DNA of 64,000 bases from Nitzschia sp. DOCU1 (GCA_951394045.1 OX595988.1:930001-994000), one strand, 5' to 3'. Positions 9,947-19,555 are shown, counted from the first letter of the stretch. The notes: a model not told the origin generated them from the letters alone. Program-made: numbers and translations.

Positions 9947-10139
9947 AAATCCCAGATCCACCCCCCCCTCTTTTTCCGAACCCATTTGACCCCTTTTCCC
10001 CCTCGTATTCAAATTTTTCAAATCGTTCCACCAGGCTTGCCCGGCTCGCCCATCATTGCCACCAATGCCAACAATTGCTTCTTTCCTTTGTTCACAATGG
10101 TATTGATTCTCTACCTAGGTTGCAGTTGTGACAAGAAGA

Positions 10140-13100
10140 ATGGCAACAACAAGTGGACCTTGTGCTAACCCCAACTGCACTTTTGGCGGTGTCGCGCAAA
10201 GCAACCACCAATGTCCCGACTGCGGCAAGAACATCCATGCTCCCTGTGGCGATGAAACTGATGATCTACATCTCGTGTTGTGTCCTCCATGCAAGACAAA
10301 GCATCAACCGGTCATAGTTAATGAAGTTGTCCATACTAGTCACCATCCAGCACCAGCTCCCAACCTTCAATGTCGAGCAGCAGCCGGTAGTGCCCCCACC
10401 ATCCACCAAAACAACAATGTTATGGAAGCTCATCAGCAAGCTCCACTCTCCTCGTCATCCTTGGAAGACATGTTGCATCAGGTGGACATTGGTGTTCAAG
10501 CTTTAAGAACAGAATGGACAGGTTCTATCCTTTTTCCAATCGCTCCTGTGCTCGCATCTGCATGCACTGAGCTACCTTCCTTTCAACTCCCCCATGTGGT
10601 TGAAGATGACATATGTTTGTATTTAGGTGGTCAGAGAAGTGAATATGTACGTCTATACTTCTGCCCAAAAACTTTTAAACCCCCACCGGCTGACAGTGAT
10701 AGTAGTGCCCACATCAGGCATTTCGCCGAATTGAAACGTTGCCTGGAAAAGGCTGCTTTGGACTGTGGGTCACCAATCTTTTGCAATGGTGGAAAAGAAT
10801 ACCGACAGTTCCGGTGCAATGCTTGTGTAAATCGGCAGAACTCCCAGAGACAGCACGCAAGGCGTCAACGTATGGAAGAAAATAAAGGGCAGATAAGGAA
10901 CTCTTCATTGATCAATGACCGCAATAACAAACGGCCCAATGGTAAAAACTTGCCCCGTCGCACTACCACTAAAGTCAGTGATCGCAGCTGCTCGTTCACC
11001 TTCACAGTTCGTTGGGATTCCCATGGCTACTATGTTTCCCTTTGGAAGAAGGCAGGGAATCCGGTTCACAAGTACCATGCCGCCACTGACCCCCTGTCAT
11101 TACCATTTCCAACTCGCCTACTTGGCAACGATGACCGCGAGGAGATTGGTCACCTAGCTCATGCAAGCGTAGGGGAAGGAGTTGGACGTAACTACATCTT
11201 CTCCAAACGGGGCCGATATCTTTCCCGCCAGAAATTTGCATATCTCTACTCTGTTGAGAATGAGCCACCCACCAGTTCTGATCATGATGACCTCCTCAAG
11301 TTCTTTGAGCGAACTGAAGACATCGCATACAGTGTGCTATGGGACTGCCCTCCTGATGACACTACTCCATCTACTCCACTGCCAACTAATGCTCCCTCAG
11401 CATCCCCAACTCGCCTCTATTCCCACACCAAACTGGATGGCAAAGTCAAGCATCAAGTTCATAACCAGGACCCATCAATGGCAGAGCTGGTGAGTGAGGC
11501 GCAACAAGCTAGAGTAAAGCAGAAAATTCCAAATGACACGAACCTGTTGGTTGCTATTGCATGGGTTATCAAGCAGGAAGTTCGCTACTTCAAGCTTTAC
11601 CCTGAAGTCATGCATGCGGATGTAACCTCGCATACTAACCAGTACAAGTACCACCTAATGACATTGTCTTGTAAGACACCCCTTGGACAACAAGTTGTCT
11701 TCATGCGTCTTTGGCTTCCAAACCAAAGACGTGCAACATTTCGGTGGGTTTTCCAACATTGCCTGCCCAGTTTAATTCCAAAAGCAATTTTTGGCCGGAC
11801 ACGTCTAATTATGACAGATGGAGATGCTCAGCAAAGGGCAGAGATATTGCTGACAATCAAAGACTATATCCCAAAGGCGGTTCCTGCTGGCTGTGGCTGG
11901 CATATAGTCGGCAACAGTTGGGACAACAGAACCGGAATCTCTGACAAGGGTTTCCCTGCATGGAAGCAACCAAGAGTGTCAATGCTGTTCCAACACATTC
12001 GCCGTTGGTGTTATAGTTGGATGAGTCCTGGATACTGTGAAGATGCTGAAGAGTATCAAGTATCCAAGTCCTTGCTGTTTGCCTACTTACAGAGTAACAC
12101 TGTAAAGGCATTGTTGCACGAGAACCCAGAACAAATTACTCGCATCATAACATTCCTTCGAGAGCGAGTGCTGGTCCATGATGATTTGTTCCTCTTCTAC
12201 AAGCGTAAAGCCTTGCGTTTTCTTGATGTGGCACATAATAGTGCACATGAAGGAACAAACAGTGGGCTGAAAATGCACGCATCGAGAATAAAGTCATCCT
12301 TGACACTTGTCAATTCTGCAAAGAATATGTCAACGCAGGCAAAACTGAAGGCAGCCGCACTCGTGGGAGAATCATACCAGGCTCTGTCAGAGAAGAAAAT
12401 CTGGTCCTCTTTGCCGACTGCCCCACACATACTACCTGTTGCTGAATCTCTCCTTAACCAACACTGGCAGCGCAGTCGGGAATACCTCTGTCGAAGAACC
12501 GGACCCAGAACCTTTGAGTTGATGCATATGAACAAGAGTGACCACACCTGTGACATTGAGATGGAACACAATGAAATCAAGGAAAATATCCAGTGCAAGC
12601 ACGGGGACCTGACACCCATTCCAGTTTTCCAACGTAAACGCAGAGTCACAATCTCCCAGCAAGGCAAAATGAAGTGTTCATGCTTTGCTTTTGAAAGGAA
12701 TGGCCTACCTTGTGTTCACATTCACAAGGTGAACCAGGTTGTCAGAAGGGACTGGAAGGGATTCCACCACCATGACATCCATGTTCGTTGGTGGTCTTCG
12801 TATAGTGTGTATAGTGTGTACGCACATGCTGGTAGCGGCAAGCTTGCTCAACTGCTGGAAGAATGTTGCGAGAATGAGGATCAGTGTCCCATTTTGCGTT
12901 GCAACATTCCAAATGAGATTCAGATTGAGTCTCCTTTTGCAGTTCCTAGTAAGGCTCTTGATCGCATAACCAATTACAGCAAGCAGGACCTTGAAGTTGC
13001 TCTATCTATCAGTGCAAAAAACCATGCAGATCATCGCAAAGAGCTTGAGCTTGGTTTGTCGCAGTCGTCGTTCATTCCCAGTAATTTTGGTAATGAATTT

Positions 13101-13529
13101 GAATCTGACACAGATGATACCTATGACGGGATATTTCCGGAACAGGTGTTTGGCAATGATGATGACAACGACCATGACAATGGCTTGTTGAATCGGCTCA
13201 GTGTAAAGCTATTCGAAGATTCGCTGGATCCTGTGGCCGATGGGATTGCTGAGGTAGGCACAATCAGGGAACAAATGCAACCATATTACGAGGAGATGAC
13301 CTCCGTTCTTGAGTCGATCAAGGATGCTGACGCAGTTCGGTGCATCAAAACAATTCTTCGCACCAAAATCCAAGACTTCCGTGCTAGGATTATCAATGAA
13401 CACAGAGAGTCTTCAGTTGCTGGTAATAATGGCACAATTGGGATGGTGGTTGAGAAACATGCTGAGAAAAAAAGAAAGTACAACACCCATCATCCATTTT
13501 ATCAACGCCAGAAATCCACCAGGAAATGA
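10140..13529 (+). CDS. MULE transposase with N-terminal zinc-binding segment, DDE core and SWIM finger
   Basis: 1129 residues from the first ATG (10140) in a frame that opens 12 nt earlier with GTG. A Cys/His-rich segment at about residues 7-53 (CxxxxC, CPDCG, HAPCG, CPPC) looks like a zinc-binding domain. The RNase-H-like DDE core runs about residues 480-710: Asp about 494 in HADVTSHTN, Asp about 560 in IMTDGDAQ, and Glu about 704 in AHEGTNSGLK. A SWIM finger at about 846-862 reads CSCFAFERNGLPCVHIH (CxC...CxH). The tail is acidic and then basic. It would cut and join element ends in the nucleus by binding the inverted repeats. No stop or frameshift interrupts it. Confidence 0.92.
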   Translation: MATTSGPCANPNCTFGGVAQSNHQCPDCGKNIHAPCGDETDDLHLVLCPPCKTKHQPVIVNEVVHTSHHPAPAPNLQCRAAAGSAPTIHQNNNVMEAHQQAPLSSSSLEDMLHQVDIGVQALRTEWTGSILFPIAPVLASACTELPSFQLPHVVEDDICLYLGGQRSEYVRLYFCPKTFKPPPADSDSSAHIRHFAELKRCLEKAALDCGSPIFCNGGKEYRQFRCNACVNRQNSQRQHARRQRMEENKGQIRNSSLINDRNNKRPNGKNLPRRTTTKVSDRSCSFTFTVRWDSHGYYVSLWKKAGNPVHKYHAATDPLSLPFPTRLLGNDDREEIGHLAHASVGEGVGRNYIFSKRGRYLSRQKFAYLYSVENEPPTSSDHDDLLKFFERTEDIAYSVLWDCPPDDTTPSTPLPTNAPSASPTRLYSHTKLDGKVKHQVHNQDPSMAELVSEAQQARVKQKIPNDTNLLVAIAWVIKQEVRYFKLYPEVMHADVTSHTNQYKYHLMTLSCKTPLGQQVVFMRLWLPNQRRATFRWVFQHCLPSLIPKAIFGRTRLIMTDGDAQQRAEILLTIKDYIPKAVPAGCGWHIVGNSWDNRTGISDKGFPAWKQPRVSMLFQHIRRWCYSWMSPGYCEDAEEYQVSKSLLFAYLQSNTVKALLHENPEQITRIITFLRERVLVHDDLFLFYKRKALRFLDVAHNSAHEGTNSGLKMHASRIKSSLTLVNSAKNMSTQAKLKAAALVGESYQALSEKKIWSSLPTAPHILPVAESLLNQHWQRSREYLCRRTGPRTFELMHMNKSDHTCDIEMEHNEIKENIQCKHGDLTPIPVFQRKRRVTISQQGKMKCSCFAFERNGLPCVHIHKVNQVVRRDWKGFHHHDIHVRWWSSYSVYSVYAHAGSGKLAQLLEECCENEDQCPILRCNIPNEIQIESPFAVPSKALDRITNYSKQDLEVALSISAKNHADHRKELELGLSQSSFIPSNFGNEFESDTDDTYDGIFPEQVFGNDDDNDHDNGLLNRLSVKLFEDSLDPVADGIAEVGTIREQMQPYYEEMTSVLESIKDADAVRCIKTILRTKIQDFRARIINEHRESSVAGNNGTIGMVVEKHAEKKRKYNTHHPFYQRQKSTRK

Positions 13530-13577
13530 CAAGAAATGAATACCAATGACATAGTAACTTACAAATATCTATCATCC

Positions 13578-13931
13578 TTACCACCAATTTTCGATCCCAT
13601 ACTTGACATTTGCTTCCAGCTCATAAGCGAGATTAGGTACCTGTATGTCCAACTGCAAGGATTGGGCAATTTCCATCATTGACAAAACCCTGTGTTGTGC
13701 ACGCCATGTAGAAATTACTGACACTCCAATACGCAGTGGATCCATTTCTTCCCTGACTTTCAACCACAGGCAGCCATTCGGGTCACAGTATATGACTGGT
13801 GCACCAACAAAATGAGTTTCACGTGCACAGTTCTTGCTGCCACTCCTGCATTGATAGACTTTGCAGTTCACATTCTCAGTCATGGCAGTAGTGGCAACAA
13901 AGCAAGGGAAGCGGCCCTTCAAGGCATGCAT
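13578..13931 (-). CDS. downstream part of the MULE second gene (frame-shifted or separate ORF)
   Basis: A 117-residue frame from the ATG at 13931 (complement); the frame is open back to 13943, where it overlaps the end of the repeat-protein frame in the -1 register. It contains several Cys residues and ends EANVKYGIENWW. I do not recognise a domain. It may be the true C-terminus of the repeat protein, reached by splicing or separated by a frameshift, or it may be an independent frame. It is convergent with the transposase. Confidence 0.4.
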   Translation of the reverse strand: MHALKGRFPCFVATTAMTENVNCKVYQCRSGSKNCARETHFVGAPVIYCDPNGCLWLKVREEMDPLRIGVSVISTWRAQHRVLSMMEIAQSLQLDIQVPNLAYELEANVKYGIENWW

Positions 13932-13936
13932 CCCAG

Positions 13937-14773
13937 TCAGCAAGGCTTGTTCGGAGCATGGAAATCTTGGGAGGCAATGGAATTGACATTGTCCGACGGA
14001 GCAGCAAAAGAAGAATGGAATTGGTTGCTTGGAATGGACTTGTTCGGGGCATGGAAATCTTGGGAGGCAATGGAATTGAAATCGTCAGATGGAGCAGCAA
14101 AAGAAGAATGGAATTGGTTGCTTGGAATGGACTTGTTGGGGGCATGGAAATCTTTGGAGGCAATGGAATTGACATTGTCCGAAGGAGCAGCAAAAGAAGA
14201 ATGGAATTGGTTGCTTGGAATGGACTTGTTCGGGGCATGGAAATCTTGGGAGGCAATGGAATTGACATTGTGAGACGGAGCAGCAAAAGAAGAATGGAAA
14301 TGTTTGCTTGGAATGGACTTGTTCGGAGCATGGAAATCTTGGGAGGCAATGGAATTGAAATCGTCAGATGGAGCAGCAAAAGAAGAATGGAATTGGTTGC
14401 TTGGAATGGACTTGTTGGGGGCATGGAAATCTTTGGAGGCAATGGAATTGACATTGTCCGAAGGAGCAGCAAAAGAAGAATGGAAATAGCTGTTTGGAAT
14501 GGACTTGTTCGGGGCAGAAAAGCTAGGGAAATCATCAGAAGGAATGTAGTTGGAGGCAGTCGCGGGATTTCCTTTGCTCCTTGGTGCAAAAAGCACAGTG
14601 GAACTAGGCAAATTGGCCCGGGCCTTCTTGGGTTGCTTCGGATTAGAATCATGGTTGTTGAGTCGTTTGAGGGGAACCACAGGGGCAACAATGAACTTTC
14701 TTCCAAATATAAATCCGAGAAGGCGAGAGATTAAAGTGGTAGTCACTGTTTCAATGAGGGAATCGTTGGCCAT
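13937..14773 (-). CDS. MULE second gene: tandem-repeat protein of unknown function
   Basis: 278 residues from the ATG at 14773 (complement). Residues 1-30 contain a hydrophobic helix. Next comes a basic stretch (NPKQPKKARAN), then a divergent lead-in, then five full repeats and one partial repeat of 31 residues. Each repeat has the core FHSSFAAPS..., NSIAS.DF and HAPNKSIPS. The DNA repeat is 93 bp. All three minus-strand frames stay open through the array, but only this one has an ATG, a leader and a repeat that looks protein-like, with substitutions centred on a few positions. It occupies the place of mudrB in MuDR, but I see no similarity to mudrB. Function unknown. Confidence 0.55.
   Translation of the reverse strand: MANDSLIETVTTTLISRLLGFIFGRKFIVAPVVPLKRLNNHDSNPKQPKKARANLPSSTVLFAPRSKGNPATASNYIPSDDFPSFSAPNKSIPNSYFHSSFAAPSDNVNSIASKDFHAPNKSIPSNQFHSSFAAPSDDFNSIASQDFHAPNKSIPSKHFHSSFAAPSHNVNSIASQDFHAPNKSIPSNQFHSSFAAPSDNVNSIASKDFHAPNKSIPSNQFHSSFAAPSDDFNSIASQDFHAPNKSIPSNQFHSSFAAPSDNVNSIASQDFHAPNKPC
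13940..14515. repeat. 93-bp tandem repeat array with 279-bp higher-order period
   Basis: The segment GCAGCAAAAGAAGAATGGAA recurs every 93 bp from 14001 onward. Variants alternate in the order A-B-C-A-B-C, judged from the encoded DNVN/DDFN/HNVN positions, so a three-unit block of 279 bp was duplicated after the single units had diverged. It lies wholly inside the MULE. Confidence 0.85.
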
Positions 14774-15379
14774 GGTGGGAGTAACAGGTAGTGCAATAAT
14801 CGTAGGTCAAATGATGTGGCGATTGTAGATTCTTGTAGCAAATTTTTGGATGATTGTTGGCTCTCTCCTCGGTGTTAGTCCAACCAATGCTGAAGCATGA
14901 TTGAAAGTTGTCGTTGAATACACCAACAGAAGCAAAAAGTCAGTTGTGGTGGAGCAGAGCTGCCAAAAAGAGGAGCGTTGTGGCTGAATGGAGGTGGAAA
15001 AATGTTGTGGGCGCTCAAAATGAAAATGGAATTTGTTGTTGTGTGAGCGCCCAAAAAATGCACTGGAAGAGATGGGGCACCATGTGCCATGGTGTCGGCA
15101 CTGAACTGACAATCATTTAGACAACGGATTGTTAGTTACATGGTGGGACAACAATAAACAAGACTTGGGGCCGATAATACTTACATGAAGGGGAAACATG
15201 TGAGAGGCATCATCCTCCGAAAAAAGTAATACAAAAAGGAAGGGTGGGTGGGAGACTCCTATTTAAATTTTATGTGGAGAGGAGGGCAGGCGCGTTCGCG
15301 GGGGGCCCGATACTTATGACGTGGGGCTCCATTGGAGATTCGGGGGAACTCCGTCCGTCCGTCACCAGACGGTCCAAAA

Positions 15380-15422
15380 GGGTTATGAGTCCAGTCTGGA
15401 CGGGGGGTTCTATACGTAATCA
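15380..15422 (-). repeat. right terminal inverted repeat of the MULE
   Basis: Exact reverse complement of 9904-9946. The adjoining inner sequence (about 15150-15379) is clearly related to the inner right end of the second element (about 18950-19195), including a shared TATTTAAATTT and ACGTGGGGCTC. Confidence 0.85.
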
Positions 15423-16251
15423 CGAATTTTGCAGGACAAATGTCCAGCAAACATATGCCCGTGACTCGATAAGTTTGAACATCCAATTGACTGACTCGAG
15501 CACGTTGGACACCAGTCAATTGAGTCACAAACGCTTTCAACAGACCACCACCACCTCCCGCCGCGATGTTGATTTTTGACTGTTACTACTATTACGTCGA
15601 CGACGAAGACAACGCTATTGATAGTATTAGTTACTATGGATTCTCATTACTGCTGCTGCTACTCATTAGTACTAGTAGTGTGTTTGCCAACCTCAGATTT
15701 TGCAATTGTCGCACCAGACTTTCTTGCAATAGTGGCAACAAACGAGCACAAGTTATGAATGATGGGAACAAATCGTTCGGCAACTCACTAATCCAAAATA
15801 TTGTCCTCTTTTACTGCCCCCTGATGTTTGATTGCTGCGTTGTTCACCGGCATTCCCCCATTTCTCTAACTCCCAGCATGAAGAATTTGCCTGATAATTC
15901 TTGAAGAGGACGGCGGGTGCTAGTATCGTATACCTCGAATCCATCACGAGTTGTTGTAGAAAAATGAAATGATCATGCCGACGGTCGGTAGGATTTTTGA
16001 GAAGAGGCAAGTGGCCGATCACGGGAGGTGCGCGCAGGGTCATTGAAAAAGTTAGTCCTTGGAGTCCAATATCGAATGGAGGACATTTGTCCTGTGAAGT
16101 TCAAATGATCGTTCGAATGATCAAATTAGCGCTATTTTACATAGGGGGAAATTTGATCAGACAAACTTTTCCGGGACATTATTTTGTCCTGTATCTCTCA
16201 TGTGGATCACGGATTGCTGTCCCGTAAAGGTAAGCTAATAGACATCAGCAG
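15423..16251. other. spacer between the MULE and the protease pseudogene
   Basis: 829 bp. Short open frames here encode low-complexity Tyr/Leu-rich peptides and have no family resemblance. I see no RNA gene. Confidence 0.4.
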
Positions 16252-17366
16252 TTAGCAGCCGTCTCCCAACGCAACGGTGATGCCAAATCTGATGTCTTCT
16301 TTGTTGAAAAGTACTTGGCTACCCCATGTGAGCACCAAGTACGCACCGTCGATCAAACCGTCCCCATATTTATCGCTGACATCCAAAATGGCACATCCGT
16401 CGTTGGGGATACACGCTTGGCCCTCGTAGTCGTTGTTCGGAAGCAGAGTTCCAGCAGGTTGATCCCAGATAATTCCATCAATGCCGCTTGTCAAGGAGAT
16501 GGAATTTTCCTGGGGGAAATCGTCAGTGCGTAACTCTAATTCCAAGACTGTACAATTTCCGCCTTGTTCTGGAGTTGTCGGCTTGCCTCCATTACCACAG
16601 AAGCTACCATGCTGTTCCATGTATCGCGATTTCCCTGCACATCCCAGATGATTCCATCAACGTCGTTCTCCAAAGAGAAGGACGTTTCGTCGGGCCAGTC
16701 ATCAGTGCATACCACCAATTTCAGGACAGCACCGTTTCCGTCCGCGGGATGGACAGGAACCGGTGTTGGTTCAGAAAAGGGTCCGCAGCCATTTCCCAAT
16801 TCCCACTGCATACCAGTGCCGAGGTCCCAGCCATTGTAAATTTCCTGGTCGTTCCAAGTTACAATAAGATAACCATCGCCCAAGAGACCGTCGCCATAGT
16901 CGTCGAAAAACTCAAGGTGGTGCAAAGGTCTTCCGGCACGCAAGCGTCAAAGTTGTACAGGCGTTCTGCATCAAAGCTATTTCCCTCTATCACGATTCCG
17001 TTGGCGTTTTCCATGGAGAAGCTGGTTTCTTCTGGCCAACTATCGGTCTTGAACTCCAATGTCAACTCGACACAGCTTCCATGGGTCGGTGGAGTAGGCA
17101 AGGGTTGTGGTGCTGGAGTCGTCGGTGAAAGATTGGGGCTGCTTCCACCAACACAGAAGCTACCATTGCTGTTCCAGGTATCACATGCCACACTCTGGAT
17201 CCAATCGATTGCACTGCTGACTCGGAAGTACACACCGGGAAAATTGGCATCACCGCAGCCGTATCCCCAAGAAACAATGCCAACAAGGACATGATTTGTA
17301 TTGTCGCGGACGACAATCAGACCTCCAGAATCTCCTTGGTATGAGTCCTTACCAGGCTCATCAGCG
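16252..17366 (-). pseudogene. trypsin-like serine protease, C-terminal half plus three tail modules (broken)
   Basis: Reading on the minus strand from the inner border of the inserted element, the protein resumes just before [14 protein letters not shown], the S1-family catalytic serine motif, and continues [20 protein letters not shown] and AIDWIQ. The usual Cys before QGDSGG is Tyr here, while its disulfide partner Cys in GYGC remains. After a Pro-rich linker come three related modules of about 100 residues, each with WPxETSFSxEN or a similar motif, a GIIWD-like motif, and DxYGDGL...YLxxTW. One-base frameshifts near 16910 and near 16610 separate the modules into three frames. With the element insertion and the missing N-terminus this is a pseudogene. 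The intact form would be a secreted protease with a repeated adhesive or regulatory tail. Confidence 0.8.
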
Positions 17367-19236
17367 GATTCCGTCTAAAACCCCTCGTCCAGAGCGGACC
17401 CATAACCCAAATCCCAGATCCACCTCCCCCTCTTCTTTCGAACCCTTTTGCCCCCTTTCTCCCCCCATATTCAAACATTTTCAAATCATTACACAAGGCT
17501 TGCCCGGCTCGCCCATCATTGCCGATAATGCCTCTCCTTCCACAATTGTCACAGACCATGGCCAAACTAGGAACCGGCAAACACTTTGGTAGGTGAAGCC
17601 TTAGGCTCTCGGTAGCAAGTGGAAGTGGCTGATTGTTGGCGATGAAGAAGGGCGGCAACCTACCATGAAGGCTGGAACGAGGACGAGGGATTGCCATTGT
17701 TGTATTGATGAAAAGTGGGCAATGTCCAATTGAAGGGCCTGAAACATTCTCCTGCAAGTCTTCCCTGAAACTTTTCCAAGAAATGACGAGTGAGGACAAG
17801 CAGTGCATTCGACAAGTCGCCCCCATGACCCCTGCTAAAGGAGCAATGACGACGGGAGGAGGAGTCTTTTGTGGGAATGTGTACGTGTATATCAAACACA
17901 CTCTTCTTCACGGCAACCTATTTGTTGTCCACGAGAAGAAGGTGATGAGTGAGTGAGTGACGATGATTCATGCTGAAGAAACAAAGTGGCAACGAAAGGC
18001 ACGGAGGATATGCGAGTGGCGTAGAGTTAAACCTGGAATGGTAATCCAAGCTCCAATTTCACTTCTTGTTGTAGCTATCACACAAAGAGAGTCAGAGCAA
18101 TTGCTTTCCCAGCGCCAGCTGTTACCATGCTGGCAAGTCTATACCATTGCTGAGCAGACTTCTCCCACAACAAATGCTAAAATCTGCTTGTTTTCTGTCA
18201 TCAAGAGTCAAGAACGCTCCTTGCCACCATGCTTCTTCACTGACGATGTCCTTCACTTTAACAATAGCTATGACATGGGCCAGGGACATTCAACTTGACA
18301 GCATTGGAGGCGGCAGCAATCAGCAAAGTATTCAGAGGGCAGCACTTGGGGCAGTCTTCAAGGTAGGATTATTCGTCGGGCAGGGCATTCGAGACAATAG
18401 CAGCAACAAAAGTATTTGATGGGGGGTGGAGGGATGGCAAAAGCTGCAGCAGGGACATTGTAGACGGTGGCGATCGCCCTGGTTCCCGTGCTCTCGAGGT
18501 ACAATGCGCGAAGCAGGGTTGCACAGTGAGACGCAGGGCATTGATCCGGGCGGGCCTTCATTTCGCTTTGCTCTCGAGGTGCAATGCGCGAAGCAGGGTT
18601 GCACAGTGAGAAGAACGGCGGGCCTTCATTTCATTCTGACGACATGGTGGCAGCAAAAGAAGTTGACAATCTGAAAATAATGAGTCACAAACGGTGGATT
18701 GTTGTCTTTTCGGTGGCTGCTCTGGATCCAACCAAGTCCCACAAAATATGATGAAGCAGTTGAACAGACATGAACAGACGAAAAGAGTCCGTTGTTGTGC
18801 AGCTGAGTGTCGAAAAGAAGAGCAATTAGAGCCGCAATGACCGAAGAAGGATGGAATTTTTGTGAGCAAACATGACAAATTGTGCAGTGTGTTAATACGG
18901 CATTTCAACAGATAAGCATTTAGAGACGGAATTGATAGCACCATGGTCGCAAAACGATATACAAGACTTGTGGCCGAAAATAGTTAAAGAAGGCGAAACA
19001 TGTGGGAGACACCATTGTCCGAAAAAAGTGGAGTGAAAGCGCCCGAAAGGCGGTGGGAGGCTGGGCGGGCGACCACTTATTTAAATTTAAAATGGGGAAG
19101 GCAGGCTCGTTTACGGTGGGCGCGCCACTCCAGACGTGGGGCTCAAGTGGCGAATTGAGGGGAAATCGTTCGTCCGTCGCCAGAGGGTCAAAATGGTTAT
19201 GGGTCCGCTCTGGACGAGGGGTTTTATACGTAATCA
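17366..19236. mobile_element. non-autonomous MULE relative, 1.9 kb, inserted in the protease gene
   Basis: The left end (from about 17367, GATTCCGTCTAAAACCCC) and the right end (to about 19236, reverse complement GATTACGTATAAAACCCC) are inverted repeats of about 41 bp with two or three mismatches, sharing CGTCCAGAGCGGACCCATAA. Both subterminal regions match those of the 9904-15422 MULE, so it is the same family at some distance. It has no transposase frame. The centre carries an 80-bp-period direct repeat and no credible gene. It separates the catalytic Asp and Ser parts of a protease reading frame. I see no exact target-site duplication; the flanks share only broken similarity. Confidence 0.8.
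18490..18610. repeat. direct repeat, 80-bp period, inside the non-autonomous element
   Basis: A segment of about 41 bp beginning GCTCTCGAGGT and running to GCACAGTGAG occurs at 18490-18530 and again at 18570-18610, with one mismatch (A or G at the 12th base). A shared CGGGCCTTCATTTC follows each copy at a slightly different distance. Confidence 0.8.
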
Positions 19237-19555
19237 TCACATTCGGATAAAACTCGTTTCCGTATGACTGTCCAGAGCGGCATAACAAGTCGCTTACGGT
19301 GGGCACAACAACGTCCCTCAATATATCTGGAGTGTCCCCTCCCTCAGTCAGGGTACCGAGCCCAAGCACTGTGAGGTCTTGACCGTCGGCTGGCGTTTCT
19401 CCATCGATGTTGAGGGTGAGAGTGATTTGAGAATCAGGGAAGATCTCTTTTTCCAAGCAATGCAAGAAAAAGTCATTCTGGGTGGGGACGTACTCTAGAG
19501 ATTGCGTTTCGCAGGAAAATCCCCCCAGTCGTTCGTCGGGCATCCAGATGCACAA
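19237..19555 (-). pseudogene. trypsin-like serine protease, middle portion (broken)
   Basis: Minus-strand frame with TQNDFFLHCLE (the S1 catalytic Asp motif), SQITLTLN, ADGQDLTVLGLGTLTEGG and LCRSGQSYGNEFYPNVM, the classic region ahead of the active-site serine. The frame runs straight into the right end of the inserted MULE relative and resumes at 17366. No catalytic His motif (TAAHC) or signal peptide is visible upstream before the next gene, so the N-terminal third is missing. Together with 16252-17366 this is one dead protease gene. Confidence 0.8.

Larger units (their letters stand above)
9904..15422. mobile_element. complete Mutator-like DNA transposon (MULE), 5.5 kb
   Basis: It is bounded by two 43-bp terminal inverted repeats identical at every position (9904-9946 and 15380-15422), beginning TGATTACGTATAGAACCCCC. 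It encodes an intact MULE transposase on the plus strand and a second, convergent frame of tandem repeats on the minus strand, with 48 bp between the transposase stop and the end of the open reading on the other strand. This convergent two-gene plan recalls maize MuDR. I could not find a clean target-site duplication at the outer borders, so the exact ends may be off by a few bases. Perfect repeat identity and an unbroken transposase suggest a young, possibly active copy. Confidence 0.85.

Noticed and set aside
13940..14515. Possible CRISPR array
   Set aside because: Units are contiguous 93-bp coding repeats without unique spacers, in a eukaryotic transposon.
13812..14734. Plus-strand frames and a second minus-strand frame across the 93-bp repeat array
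   Set aside because: The repeat length is a multiple of three and the unit lacks stops in several frames, so all frames stay open; only one minus-strand frame has an ATG with a plausible leader.
15566..15904. Plus-strand 112-residue frame with a hydrophobic stretch
   Set aside because: Low-complexity Tyr/Leu composition, no family, and located in the decayed spacer between transposon and pseudogene.
17317..17901. Minus-strand 194-residue frame including CDNCGRRG
   Set aside because: It crosses the left inverted repeat of the inserted element and mixes element with host sequence; the Cys pair is chance.
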